Source: Camellia lanceoleosa
Lineage: Eukaryota > Streptophyta > Magnoliopsida > Ericales > Theaceae
Direction of reading: 5' to 3'
NCBI GenBank assembly: GCA_025200525.1
Contig: CM045758.1
Coordinates: forward strand, 5,700,580-5,764,579
Length of the DNA stretch: 64,000 nt
A model generated the notes under the pieces. The model worked only from the letters and a program-made list of their open reading frames with translations, had not been told where the DNA came from and did no database searches. Positions 54,470-64,000 of the stretch are shown here, one piece after another. The first letter of the stretch is position 1. The number at the start of each line of letters is the position of its first letter. The position numbers were made by a program, and so were the translations under genes.

Positions 54470-56080
54470 CTAGTTACTGAGCACCACACCCAAGGTCTTT
54501 CTAAGAAACTCAAACCGAAGAAGATCAAGGGGTTTTGTAAAAATGTCAACTTTTTGATGCTCCGTAGGTACATGCTCAAGAACAACAAGGCCTTCTTCCA
54601 CTAACCCTCGAATAAAATAATGACGAATGTCAATGTGTTTAGTGCGAGAGTGTTGGACAAGATTTTTTGAAATGTTTATGGCACTTGTGTAATCACAGAA
54701 AAGAGTGAGAGTGTTCTGTTCTATCCCATAGTCATGAAGCATTTGCTTCATCCACAGCATTTGTGCTCAACAACTCCCTGCAGCAATGTACTTAGCCTCA
54801 GCAGTCGAAAGAGAGATGGCATTTTGCTTTTTAATATGCCAGGAAACCAAAGTATTCCCAAGGTAAAAACACCCACTAGATGTACTCTTCCTATCATCAG
54901 CACACCCTGCCCAGTCGGCATCAGAAAAATCAGTAATTTCAGCTGTAGTATCAGTAGAAAACCAAACCCCATACCCCAAAGTCCCATTAACATATTTGAT
55001 GATGTGTTTGACCGCAAGAAGATAAGACTCTTTAGGAGTAGCTTGGTAACAGGCACAAACCCCTACACTAAAGGCAATATCAGGACGACTGGCTGTGAAG
55101 TAAAGAAGACTCCCTATCATACTCATATAAAGGGTAGGATCAACATCAATACTAGAGGAATCTTTGGAAAGGTGAAGACTGGTGCTCATGGAAGTACGTG
55201 CATGTTTAGTAGACTCAAGACCAAACTTTGACACAAGATTTTTGGCATACTTAGTCTAAGAGACAAACATTCCAGAAGGAGACTGTGTAATTTGTAGGCC
55301 CAAAAAATAAGACAACTCTCCCATCATGCTCATTTCAAACTCATGTGTCATGCAATCCGAAAAATATTTCACAAGATGATCAGCAATTGATCCAAACACA
55401 ATGTCATCAACATAAATTTGTGCAACAAGAATATGAGACTTTGTATGTTTCACAAATAAAGTCTTATCCACACTACCCCTTTGAAAGTCATTATCAAGAA
55501 GAAATGTAGTAAGTCTATCATACCAAGCCCGAGGGGCTTGTTTCAATCCATACAAAGCCTTGTCTAACTTGTAGACATGATTTGGACATTTAGGGTCCTC
55601 AAACCCTTTTGGTTGCTCAACAGATGCCTCTTATTTCAAGTACCCATTCAGAAAGGCACTTTTCACATCCATTTGAAACAATTTGAAACCAAGAAAACAT
55701 GCAACACCAAGTAAAATACGAATAGATTCGAGACGTGCAACTGGGGCAAACGTCTTGTCATAGTCAACACCTTCTACTTGTGTGTAGCCTTGAGCAACCA
55801 ACCTAGCTTTATTCCTCACCACAGTACTATTCTCATCAGATTTATTTTTAAAGATCCATTTGGTACCTATCACATTCATGTCTGTAGGTCTGGGAACTAG
55901 AGTCCAAACATTGTTTCGTTCAAATTGACCTAATTCTTCATGCATAGCATTGACCCAACTATCATCTAGCAAGGCTTCTTTAAAATTCTTAGGTTTAATT
56001 AATGAAACATAACACATATGTGATACCTCGTCCCAAATCTGTCTTCGGGTTTTCATTCGATCCGATACACTTCCAATCAC
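54470..56080 (-). pseudogene. pol: C2 reverse transcriptase and RNase H (broken)
   Basis: The RT starts around 55990 with WVNAMHEELGQFERNNVWTL, then VARLESIRILLGVACFLGF and QMDVKSAFLNGYL. A stop replaces a codon at 55631. [16 protein letters not shown] and the catalytic YVDD (55403-55417) follow. Another stop lies at 55256. RNase H shows SDADWAGCADDRKSTSSGC, KKQNAISLSTAEAKYIA (stop at 54767) and HIDIRHYFIRGLVEEG. The final stop is at 54470. Motifs are intact apart from three or four nonsense codons in one continuous frame. Confidence 0.92.
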
Positions 56081-57638
56081 CTGTTAAGCTGGATGATTCA
56101 ATTTCACCCTTGCTGATGGTTTGAACTTAGGACTTGCGATGACAAAAGCATCAGGAGTGATGTCTCTTTGTGCACTCTTTGGACTTTGACTTACCTGTGA
56201 GGATGGTGCTGTCTCAACTTCTTGTGCTTGGACCTCAGCTTCTCTTTAACTTTGTGGTTCAGTATCCAGGATTGGAGACTCACCATTGTCATCCTCATTT
56301 GTTTTTGGAGTAAGGGGACCTATGTCATCTATAACCACATTGATTGATTCCATTAAAGAAGAAGTTCGCAGGTTATAGACTCAAAAAGCCTTACTAGTGG
56401 TTGAATACCCTAGAAAAATACCTTCATCACTTCGGGAGTCAAATTTTCCCAAAGGCTCTCTATCTTTGAAAATGTAACACTTACTCCCAAAAGTTTTGAA
56501 GTATTTTACATTAGGTTTCAATCCCTTCCACAATTCATATGGAGTTTGTAAAGTGACGGGCCTTAAATATACACGATTTATGACATAAACAGCAGTATTT
56601 AGGGCTTCAGCCCAAAACTTTGGAAGAAGTTTCTAACTAAGGAGCATGACCCTAGCCATTTCTTGAACAAATCTGTTCTTCCTCTCAACAACTCCATTTT
56701 GTTGTGGAGTTATAGGTGCAGAAAATTCATGCTTAATTCCATGTATATCACAAAAATCTGAAAACGAACTATTTTCAAATTCACGACCATGATCAGTTCG
56801 GATTCTTATGATACGCCCAATGGAAACACCCTATTCATTTTGGATTTTAAGGACTACGGCCTGGAAAGCATCAAACGTATCAGATTTTTCCCTTAAAAAA
56901 TTTACCCACGAAAATCAAGTAAAATCATCAATAGTTAAAAAAATTATATCTTTTACCTCCAATGCTTTCAGTGCGAGTAGGACCCATTAAATCCATGTGA
57001 ACCAATTCAAGAGGACGTTTGGTTGTAAAGCTGTTCACCTTTTTATGAGGGACACGGGTTTGCTTCCCAAGTTAACATGGTCCACACACATGGTTTAGAT
57101 TTTTACCCAGTTTAGGTACTCCTCTCATAAGCTCTTTGTTGGCTATCTTAGTTAGGTCTTTGAAATTCATGTGACCTAATCTTTGATGTCACAAATCAAT
57201 GTTACTTATGATGGCAGAGTGACAAGTGAGATCATTAGTAGTAACAATCCCATAGCAGTTATCAGATGTGCGAACCCCATGCAAGACAGTATTTCCTTTT
57301 TTATCTGAAATTTCACATTTATTTTTTGAAAACAATACTTCATGGTGGGAATCACACATTTGACTAATGCTCAAAAGATTAGCTTTAAGACCATCAACAA
57401 GTAAAGCATTTTCTAGCTTGGGAAGACCAGCAACACTTATAGAACCCTTACCAATGACTCTAGAAGTGTCGCCATCTCCAAAGGTAACAATTCATCCTTC
57501 ATATTTCTCAAGGGAGGTGAAGTAGGATTTGTTACCGGACATGTGACGAGAGCACCCACTATCAAGATACCACATGTGTGAGTCACGGGCTTTTAGAGCA
57601 GTGTGAACAACTAAACAAATCAAATCATATTTTCTCAC
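56081..57638 (-). pseudogene. pol: C2 protease and integrase (broken)
   Basis: The protease motif WYLDSGCSRHMSG is intact, with Asp-Ser-Gly at 57555-57563. The pre-integrase zinc domain has HQRLGHMNFKDLTKIAN (preceded by a stop at about 57189) and CGPC. The integrase core starts HMDLMGPTRTESIGGK (about 56990) and then collapses through several frameshifts and stops to about 56500. Later pieces (FAEALNTAVYVINRVY-type text near 56580) are recognisable but out of frame. Confidence 0.88.
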
Positions 57639-59912
57639 TCAAATCTTTTTGGTCTTAACAAAATCAGGTCTAGCGGTCTTGGTAAATGTCTTGGCATTGT
57701 GAACACCCTCATGAATCTTGGTATTCCGCCTAGACATATAAGGTTGTCTCCTAACCCAAAAAGTATTCGAATTTCTACCCTTTTGAGACACTTTACCAAA
57801 CAATTCAAAGCAATAAGGACGAATGTGGCCATACCTACCACAGTGATGATAGATAAAAACAGGTTTTACCTCCCTTTTGTTGATCTTATCCCCTTTAGGT
57901 AGATGAAGAGAGGGATCACCTTGGTCTACCTTCAACTTTCCTTTTGCTTGAGTCTTCAGGTCATGTGATGTAGAGGCTTGTCCCTTGTGACCTGTCGCAC
58001 CATAGCCTAGCCCACTTTTGTCACAACCCATTTGTTGAGACCCGAGGATGTCTTCTAATGATTTGGAACCTTTGTTCCACATGGTAATTGTGGTTCTAGC
58101 AATTCGGAGTTCTTCATCTTTCTGACAAACTACCTTTTCCAATGTAGCTTGTGACATCTCAAGGCTTTCAAGCTTCTCTTCATATGTGGAATATACTTTC
58201 AGAAGTTCATTCCTTTCAGTTTCACAGGACAGAAGTTTCTCACATAGGTCTTGCCTGTCACTTGAGATCTTGATGACATTCTGCTTTGCTGTTACAAGTT
58301 TCCCTTTTAGCTTGACATTCTCGATTTCACATGCTTTGAGCTTAAGAGTGAGTTTGTCATTGATTTTGGACAAATTTAGAGATTCCTCATAAAGCTTTTC
58401 GTAAGCTTGTTGTTGTTCATCACCATTAATCTCATCATTGTCTTCTGATGTTTCATCATCTTCTTTTTGTTCCTCATTCTCCTTGACCTCATCCAGTCTA
58501 GCAACTATGGCAGAAAAGGTGATAGATGGTGGTGAAGATGAATCTCCTCTTTCATAGAATTGGCTCAGAATTTCCCATGTTTCTTTAGCATTTGTACAGT
58601 GAGCAACCCGTTGATGTTCTTCATCAGAAATAGCTCCACGAATAGCAGTCAGAACTCTCTGATTGCTTGGATTGTCAACACTTTCAACATCCTCTTCAAT
58701 GGCTTGACATCCTTCTGGATCGAAAGCTCTCAGAAATGCCCTCATTCTAATCTTCCAATACAAGTAGTTACTCGCATCAAAGGTGGGAGCATGATGCAGA
58801 CTCTGACCACGAGCTAATTCCGCTAGCTTTGGAAGAGGTTGAGTGAAAGTGGACCAAAATGCCATGAAAGCACTATTCCCGTCTTCACCGGATTTAGGTT
58901 CTTCAGGTTCTTGCTCCGACCCGCTTTCATCATCCCAAGTCATTGTGTAGACTTTCTTTCGATTCTTTTTTGAAGGACATTCAAGGGCAATATGGCCAAA
59001 CCCTTGACATTCATAGCACTTGACCCCTTGCCCCTTTACAATCTTCTTTTTAGTTTTTGGAGCAAGTTTTGGTGGAAAAGTTTTGGATTTTTCATTACTC
59101 TTGTCTTTTGAAATAGGGTCTCTAAAATTAGGCTTCTTTTTCTTCAAAATTTTTTTAAACTGTTTAGTAAACATAGCCGTCATCTCAGACTCTAAATCAA
59201 ACTCAGTCTCTGAAGTTTTTGCAGTCTCATGAGCACTAGTGAAAGCCACACTATCTTTTTGTTTTTTCTTTGAAATCTGGTGGGCTTCATAAGTCTGCAA
59301 GTTTCCAACCAACTGATCAAGCTTGAGGGTATCAACATTCAGAGCCTCCTCAATGGTTATCACTTTTGATTGGAACCTCTTGGGTAATGACCTCAAAATT
59401 TTACCAACAACTTTAGCTTCAGGGATTTTTTCACTAAGTGTGAAATAGGAATTCACGATATCACTAAGTTTTGTATAGAAATCATCAAACGTCTCATCAT
59501 TGCGCATAAAAAGAGTTTCAAAGGCGGAGGTGAGACGTTGAAGTTTTAACCTTTTGACAGAAGTAGTACCTTCGTGAATCGTTTCAAGAATGTCCCAAGC
59601 CTCTTTTGCTACCTCACACGTGCAAATACAACGAAATTCTTCAGGTGTGACGGAGCAAAAAAGGGAGTTGAGAGCCTTGCTATTCCAACTCGAGTTTTGA
59701 TAATCGGTTGTGTCCTATTTATCAAGGGGTTTAGGAATATCAACACCATCAATGGTGACAATAGGTTCACTCCACCCATAGATCACGCAGTGCCAAACTT
59801 TCTCATCGATGGATTTTAAAAATGCTCTCATACGAGCTTTCCAATAAGAATAGTTTGTACCATCGAGTAAAAGAGGTCTATGGGTCGAGTTATCTTCACG
59901 AATTGAATCCAT
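57639..59912 (-). pseudogene. gag: C2 gag, nearly open, with a second N-terminal-like domain
   Basis: The start is placed at 59912 (MDSIREDNSTHRPLLLDGTN, YSYWKARMRAFLKSID). A TAG at 59715 interrupts it. From 59507 it is open for 622 codons. A first CCHC knuckle CYECQGFGHIALEC lies at about 58979-59020. Next comes FDASNYLYWKIRMRAFL and AKETWEILSQFYERG (58550-58790), a second copy of the Gag N-terminal type. A long coiled coil (58090-58430) and a second knuckle, HHCGRYGHIRPYC with its first Cys changed to Tyr (57808-57850), follow. The stop at 57639 is TGA where the gag-pol frame continues in register with the protease, probably a mutated Trp codon. Two knuckles and a coiled coil are known for Sirevirus Gag; the second N-terminal domain is unusual. 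Confidence 0.88.
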
Positions 59913-59960
59913 ATCACCAATCACACAAAACCACACTCCTATAGTTTTGATGAAAACAAA

Positions 59961-59981
59961 GAGTGACCCGCTCTGATACCA
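59961..59981 (-). other. C2 primer binding site
   Basis: In reverse complement it reads TGGTATCAGAGCGGGTCAC, two bases behind the LTR end. TGGTATCAGAGC is the standard initiator-Met tRNA primer site of copia elements. Confidence 0.92.
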
Positions 59982-59983
59982 AT

Positions 59984-60902
59984 TGAAAATCCTAAGTGAT
60001 TCGTGATTAGATCAAGATTTAAAAATTTCAATTCCCAATTATTCACAACACATAATCTAAATCATTAAGCACTTACGAAAGTGATTTAGATTGTTGTTTT
60101 TGGAATAAACAATAAATCGACACAAACGATTTTTACGTGGAAAAACCACAATTGAAGAACCTTCAATTGTAATAAAAAATCATGGGCGAAACGCCAATAA
60201 TCAATCCACTACTGAAGAAAGAAAGATTACAAAGATAACACACAAATTACCCAACTCAGTCAATTTGTCTTCAAACCTTCTGTAACTCTTTCACCAAGCC
60301 TTTGTCTCGGAACTGATTAATCTGAAGTTGAATCAACAACTTCACTTGTCGAATCAACGACTACGTACAAAATCAAACTCCTTTGAAACTCCACGTTTGA
60401 ATCTTCGGAATCCACCAAAGAAGAACACTCTTGAATATGAAGTAACAACCTCCTTGATGTACGTATCTTAGATCATAGGTTACAAACCCTCTCAAATATA
60501 TCAAGGAAAACTCACCAAAAGCTTTAGGAGAAAACCTCAAACAAAACCCTAAGACCCTTAAACAAGATCTAGGAAAGTAACCCTAGAATTGAACCAACAC
60601 ACGAACATATAGTAACTGAGATCGCGCGGTCCGCTCGAGCGTGGGAATGCCCGCTCGAGCAGAGACTCCATATTGCGTGTTTCATATAGAGTTCACGCTC
60701 GAGCGGAGGATCCCACGCTCGAGCGTACAATCACAACACCCAGTAGTTTTGTAGACGTGACAGATGCTGTGAGAGTGCAAACCCCGCTCGAGCATCACTT
60801 TCCCCGCTCGAGCGAGAAGAAAAAAACTGGAAAACTGGAAAATTACAACTAGATTACAACCTTCGTTTTTTCCATGGTATTTGACAACAAAGGGTCCTAA
60901 CA
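59984..60902 (-). repeat. C2 5' LTR
   Basis: On the minus strand it runs from TGTTAGGACCC to GGATTTTCA (919 bp). The inner end is fixed by the primer site and the outer start by alignment with the 3' LTR and its polypurine tract. It carries three complete palindrome pairs. Confidence 0.92.
60632..60814. repeat. Paired CGCTCGAGCG palindromes, C2 5' LTR
   Basis: Three complete pairs start at 60632/60652, 60696/60716 and 60785/60805, each 20 bp apart. Four copies are perfect and two end in CA. Spacers are TGGGAATGCC, GAGGATCCCA and TCACTTTCCC. Two identical arms separated by 10 nt could fold into a hairpin with a 10-bp stem, because each arm is self-complementary. Confidence 0.93.
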
Positions 60903-61458
60903 GAAATAAATTAACTTGAAATAAATAAATGGAAATGGATTGAGACATGAAAAGCAGTATCGCATGGTCATGGGAAGAATGTAAGTTAGTCTTGAATATT
61001 GAACGTTTATCTGACACTTATATCTTAGTTAAACCTCATATATTGTGTAAGACTATTTCTACTGAGCTTTGACTCACTCTACTTGGGAAACTATTTTCAG
61101 GTACCGGTGACATGCTTCCTCCAAGGATGTAGCTTGAGAGGACCTTGGAACTGTAGGCTCTATTTTGTGTTTAAATGTTAAATGTTTATTTAAGCCAAGG
61201 GCTTTACATGTATAGAGCTTATGACTCTCTTTTGTTGTAACCAAGTGATGTCTTGGAAAGATGTAAACCCATAGGGGATTTGTTTTGTTAAATATTTATT
61301 GGTATTACATGCTATAGATTCAGGATAAATATTTATGAATGTATATTGTATGTATTATCTTTTGTAATACGAACTCTGATGAATGGAAATATATCAATTA
61401 TATTATACTCACTTCTCTTATGAGTTGGATTATTTTGTAATATTTTGGGGGCGTTACA
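60903..61458 (+). repeat. Long gypsy-type LTR fragment (right of C2)
   Basis: It aligns with 50290-50767 (shared TTTTCAGGTAC, AAGCCAAGGGCTT, GTAACCAAGTG and GGGCGTTACA blocks). The two are diverged, so they are different copies rather than two halves of one. The LTR end is placed at GGGGGCGTTACA. Confidence 0.65.
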
Positions 61459-61460
61459 AT

Positions 61461-62196
61461 ATACACACAGGCTCTACAAAATGAATGATTCACCCATGGT
61501 GAGCCTCACGAGTTCAAACGGCACCTCCTATGTATATACAAGTTTTACTCCTTTTTTTTTTTTTACATAATTTAGTTTTCAATTTTTTTTATTTTTTATT
61601 TTTTACATTTTTTTTTATACTTTAGATGAGTTTAAATTAGACCACTCTAAAAATTATATTTTAAACAGTAATTAAAAAAAAATCATTGAAAATGAAAATA
61701 AGTCAAATTATGCCGAAATAGAACATAAAAATTTGATTTATTTTTATCTTTATTATACTTTTCTAGGAGAAAATATATATATATATATTTTTTAAATTCT
61801 AAGATCATCAAGTCCACAGTAGACTGATTTTTAAAAATAAATAAATAAATAATAAAAAAGATAATAAATAAATAAATAAATAACAATAATAATAATAAAA
61901 ACCTCTGATTAATGATATACACACAAGCTCTACAAAATGAATGATTCACCCATAGTGATCCTCACAGGTTCGATCAGCACCTTCAATGCAGATACAAGTT
62001 TTACCCCTTCCCCCTTTTTTTTACATAATTTAGTTGTCAATTTTTATTTTTATTTTTATAACTTTAGATGAGTTTAAATTAGACCGTTCTAAAAATTATA
62101 TTTTAAACAATAATTAAAAAAATCATTGAAAATAAAAATAAGTCAAATTCCGCCAAAAAAAAAACATTAAAAAAAATTGATTTATTTTTATCTCTA
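61461..62196. repeat. Diverged direct repeat, two copies of about 290 bp
   Basis: ATACACACAGGCTCTACAAA at 61461 recurs as ATACACACAAGCTCTACAAA at 61916, and similarity continues for nearly 300 bp in both copies up to TTGATTTATTTTTATCT. They are separated by about 150 bp of A+T-rich DNA with (AAAT)n runs. The ends are not TG...CA, so this is probably a tandem duplication and not a small LTR element. Confidence 0.75.
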
Positions 62197-63078
62197 GGCA
62201 AATTACACTTTGTACCAAATCTCACTTTAGTCCCTACTCATGAAATTATGATAATCAACCCCCTGCACTTCTAGTCAAATCCCATTTTGGTCCCTACACA
62301 TGAAATCGTGACAGTCAACTCCCTGCACTTTTACTCAAATCTCACTTTAATTTCCACACAAGTGTCAATGTCCCTCTTATGTTACTTTATTTTTAAATCT
62401 TTAACAAAATTCAGTCATGTGATAAACATGTGACTGCGAAATGAGGGTAAGAGAGAAAAATCATCCATGTTTCACACCAATACACTTTGTCCTACGTGTT
62501 AAGCACATGAGAGTTATATAATACAATATATATATATATATGTTCGTATGGTAAAAATTGAGATGAAAAGGTAAGAAAGTAGAGATTTTAAAATAAATAA
62601 AAAATGCGACAAAGAAATCAAAAAGAAAGAAAGATAAATAGACAAAAGATTGTATTACCATGAAAAACAGAGTTCCATGATTCCAATTTATACAAAACCC
62701 TAGTTCATCTTCTTAATTGTTCACAATTTGTGTTTTGTTTTAGCCTAATACAGTTATATTTTAATGTAAATTTTAGGATAAAGTGTGTATTAGTAAAAAA
62801 TGTAGATGATTTTCCTTTCTTACCTTCATGTCGTTGTCATATTCTTATCACATAATTAGATTCTGTTAAAGATTTAAACAATTAAGTAATAGAAACGGGG
62901 CATTGACACTTATATAGAGATCAAAGTGAGATTTAATCAAAAGTATAAGGAGTTAACTATCACAATTTCATATGTAGAGACCAAAGTGAGATTTGACCAG
63001 AAGTGTAAGGAGTTGACTGTCATGATTTCATATGTAAGGGTTAAAGTGAGATTTGGCACAAAGTGCAGGGGTACAAAG
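62197..63078. mobile_element. DNA-transposon-like element with long inverted repeats
   Basis: About 260 bp at each end are inverted copies: GGCAAATTACACTTTGTACC on the left, and TACAAAGTGT with CAAAGTGAGATTT blocks on the right. The terminal repeats contain a further tandem unit (CAAATCTCACTTT, ATGAAATTATGA, CCCTGCACTT) repeated two to three times. No transposase is encoded. The right terminus (expected TAATTTGCC) is missing because the next LTR begins there. It is probably a nonautonomous Mutator-like or fold-back element. Confidence 0.7.
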
Positions 63079-64000
63079 TGTGACAGCCGGGTTCCTTTCC
63101 TTTCTCTTTCTTTCTTTCTTTCTCCGCTTCGTTCTCCATTTGCCTTCATTGGATTTGAAATGTTCGGGATGGTTCCCTAGATTGGAGTTCTAGTGTTTTT
63201 CTGTTCGGTATTGAATTTCGTTTATTTCGGAGGATGCGCGGGTGAGTCCAGAGTGTCGGGAGCGAAGCAGAATATTTGGGTGGCTGGGCTTGAGCCGCAC
63301 GTGCGGGCCTGGGCCGCTTGAGCGGTGGGATAGGCCGCTCGAGTGGTGAAGGCTTAGACCCAGAATTTGCATACTGTCTAAGGGCGCACGAGCGGGTGAG
63401 TGGGCCACACGAGTGGTCAAGGTGGCCGCATGAGCGGCGGGGAAGGCCGCATGAGCAGCCAACTGGGCAGCCCAACTCTGTTTTTTTTATAATGTTTTGA
63501 TCCGAATCTATCACCCATTATACACATATCTCTCTCACTCTAAACCCTATATTTCTCTCCATTCTCTCTAGAAAACACCTCGATCACCCAAAACTCTTTG
63601 ATTCTTGAGATTCTTGGAGCAAGATCATCATCATCTCTCTCTAATTTTTGAAGATCCAAAGCTAGGTCCTCACTTGGGTGGTGGAGATTCGAAAATTTCT
63701 TTCATCTTTGAGGCTAGGGTTTCATCTCTTCTTCATCAAGGCTTTGAGGTAGGGATTTCTTGAGTTATATATACAAGTTTTGCTACATTGTTGTTGATTT
63801 AAAAATGTTCTTGATGTTTTATGTTGATTTTATTGGTTTGATTCAAAATGTAGAGAGAGTTTTGAATGGGGGTTTATATCTAAATCTTCTACCATTTCTT
63901 GAGGGTTTCCCTCTACTAAACTTAAAGAAAATTACTAGATGGAGCTTTTTTTTAAAATGATGAAAGTTTATTTCCTATGAAAACCCTAGAAATTGGGGCT
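63079..64000 (+). repeat. Start of another LTR, runs off the window
   Basis: TGTGACAGCCGGGTTCC begins exactly where the inverted-repeat element breaks off. Further right, GAGGTAGGGATTTCT (63746) matches the GAGGTAGGGATTCC block of the gypsy-type LTR fragment at 49404. It carries three pairs of CTCGAG-like motifs at 21-bp spacing. Its 3' part is outside the window, so the LTR call is inferred. Confidence 0.55.
63315..63457. repeat. Variant palindrome pairs, 21-bp spacing
   Basis: Starts are 63315 CGCTTGAGCG / 63336 CGCTCGAGTG, 63385 CGCACGAGCG / 63406 CACACGAGTG, and 63427 CGCATGAGCG / 63448 CGCATGAGCA. Each pair is 21 bp apart, and the two members of pairs 2 and 3 share the same central variant. 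A palindrome CGCACGTGCG lies just upstream at 63296. Confidence 0.85.

Larger units (their letters stand above)
50768..60902 (-). mobile_element. C2: Sirevirus-like Ty1/copia element
   Basis: A minus-strand copia element with 5' LTR (59984-60902), initiator-Met tRNA primer site, gag-pol in one frame (protease, integrase, RT, RNase H), extra ORF, polypurine tract and a truncated 3' LTR. The RT text ([29 protein letters not shown]) and the large Gag with two CCHC motifs and a coiled coil fit the Sirevirus (SIRE/Maximus) branch. No target duplication can be seen because the 3' LTR lacks its outer end. Stops and frameshifts make it inactive. Confidence 0.9.

Noticed and set aside
50768..60902. 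Possible endogenous pararetrovirus
   Set aside because: The gag-protease-integrase-RT-RNase H order, the Met-tRNA primer site and paired LTRs are those of a Ty1/copia retrotransposon. No movement or coat protein domain is seen.
61461..62196. Small TRIM-type LTR element
   Set aside because: The two direct repeats do not begin with TG or end with CA, and there is no primer site between them.

Overview
The window is nuclear DNA of a flowering plant, most likely a eudicot. It is A+T-rich outside the transposons, it holds Tat-lineage Ty3/gypsy and Sirevirus-like Ty1/copia retrotransposons, and its only recognisable host coding piece is the last exon of an MPK3-type MAP kinase. No complete host gene, tRNA, rRNA or CRISPR array was found. 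Nearly all coding potential belongs to decayed retrotransposons.

Layout, left to right. (1) 1-2614: the 3' end of a + strand Ty1/copia element (called C1), made of post-pol noncoding DNA, a polypurine tract and a 1.2-kb 3' LTR. (2) 3672-14645: a structurally complete Tat-type gypsy element (G1) with a perfect 5-bp target duplication CATAT, gag, protease, RT, two RNase H domains, integrase, 3' tandem repeats and an antisense ORF. (3) 14651-16452: spacer with three MITE-like or repeat structures. (4) 16453-27678: a second, related, complete Tat element (G2, target duplication AGTTG/GGTTG). (5) 27684-40551: an A+T-rich island with a LINE-like fragment, several terminal-inverted-repeat MITEs and the orphan MAP-kinase exon at 35300-35466. 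(6) 40552-49280: a third Tat element (G3), cut off inside the integrase C-terminal region. Its gag is interrupted by a 2,441-bp TG...CA insertion (42741-45181, probably a solo gypsy LTR) and by a small hAT-like MITE. (7) 49281-50767 and 60903-61458: two fragments of long gypsy-type LTRs on either side of (8) 50768-60902: a minus-strand Sirevirus-like copia element (C2) with a complete 5' LTR, a continuous but mutated gag-pol, an extra ORF behind pol and a truncated 3' LTR. (9) 61459-64000: a diverged direct duplication, an 880-bp element with long inverted repeats, and the start of another LTR that runs off the window.

The most unusual signal fits no standard feature type. A 10-bp palindrome, CGCTCGAGCG, occurs in pairs whose starts are exactly 20 bp apart (10-bp palindrome, 10-bp spacer, 10-bp palindrome). 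The pairs lie in the LTRs of copia elements C1 and C2, in the post-pol DNA of C2, in the gypsy-type insertion at 42741-45181 and, as a 21-bp variant, in the LTR at the right edge. Retrotransposons of two superfamilies share the motif although their LTRs are otherwise unrelated. Other points of interest are the extra copia ORF, a second Gag N-terminal-like domain inside the C2 Gag, the Tat antisense ORFs, and recurrent stop codons that look like C-to-T decay.

All calls come from reading the sequence without database searches. Family names rest on recognised motifs. Element boundaries rest on terminal bases, target duplications, primer sites and comparison of copies within the window.
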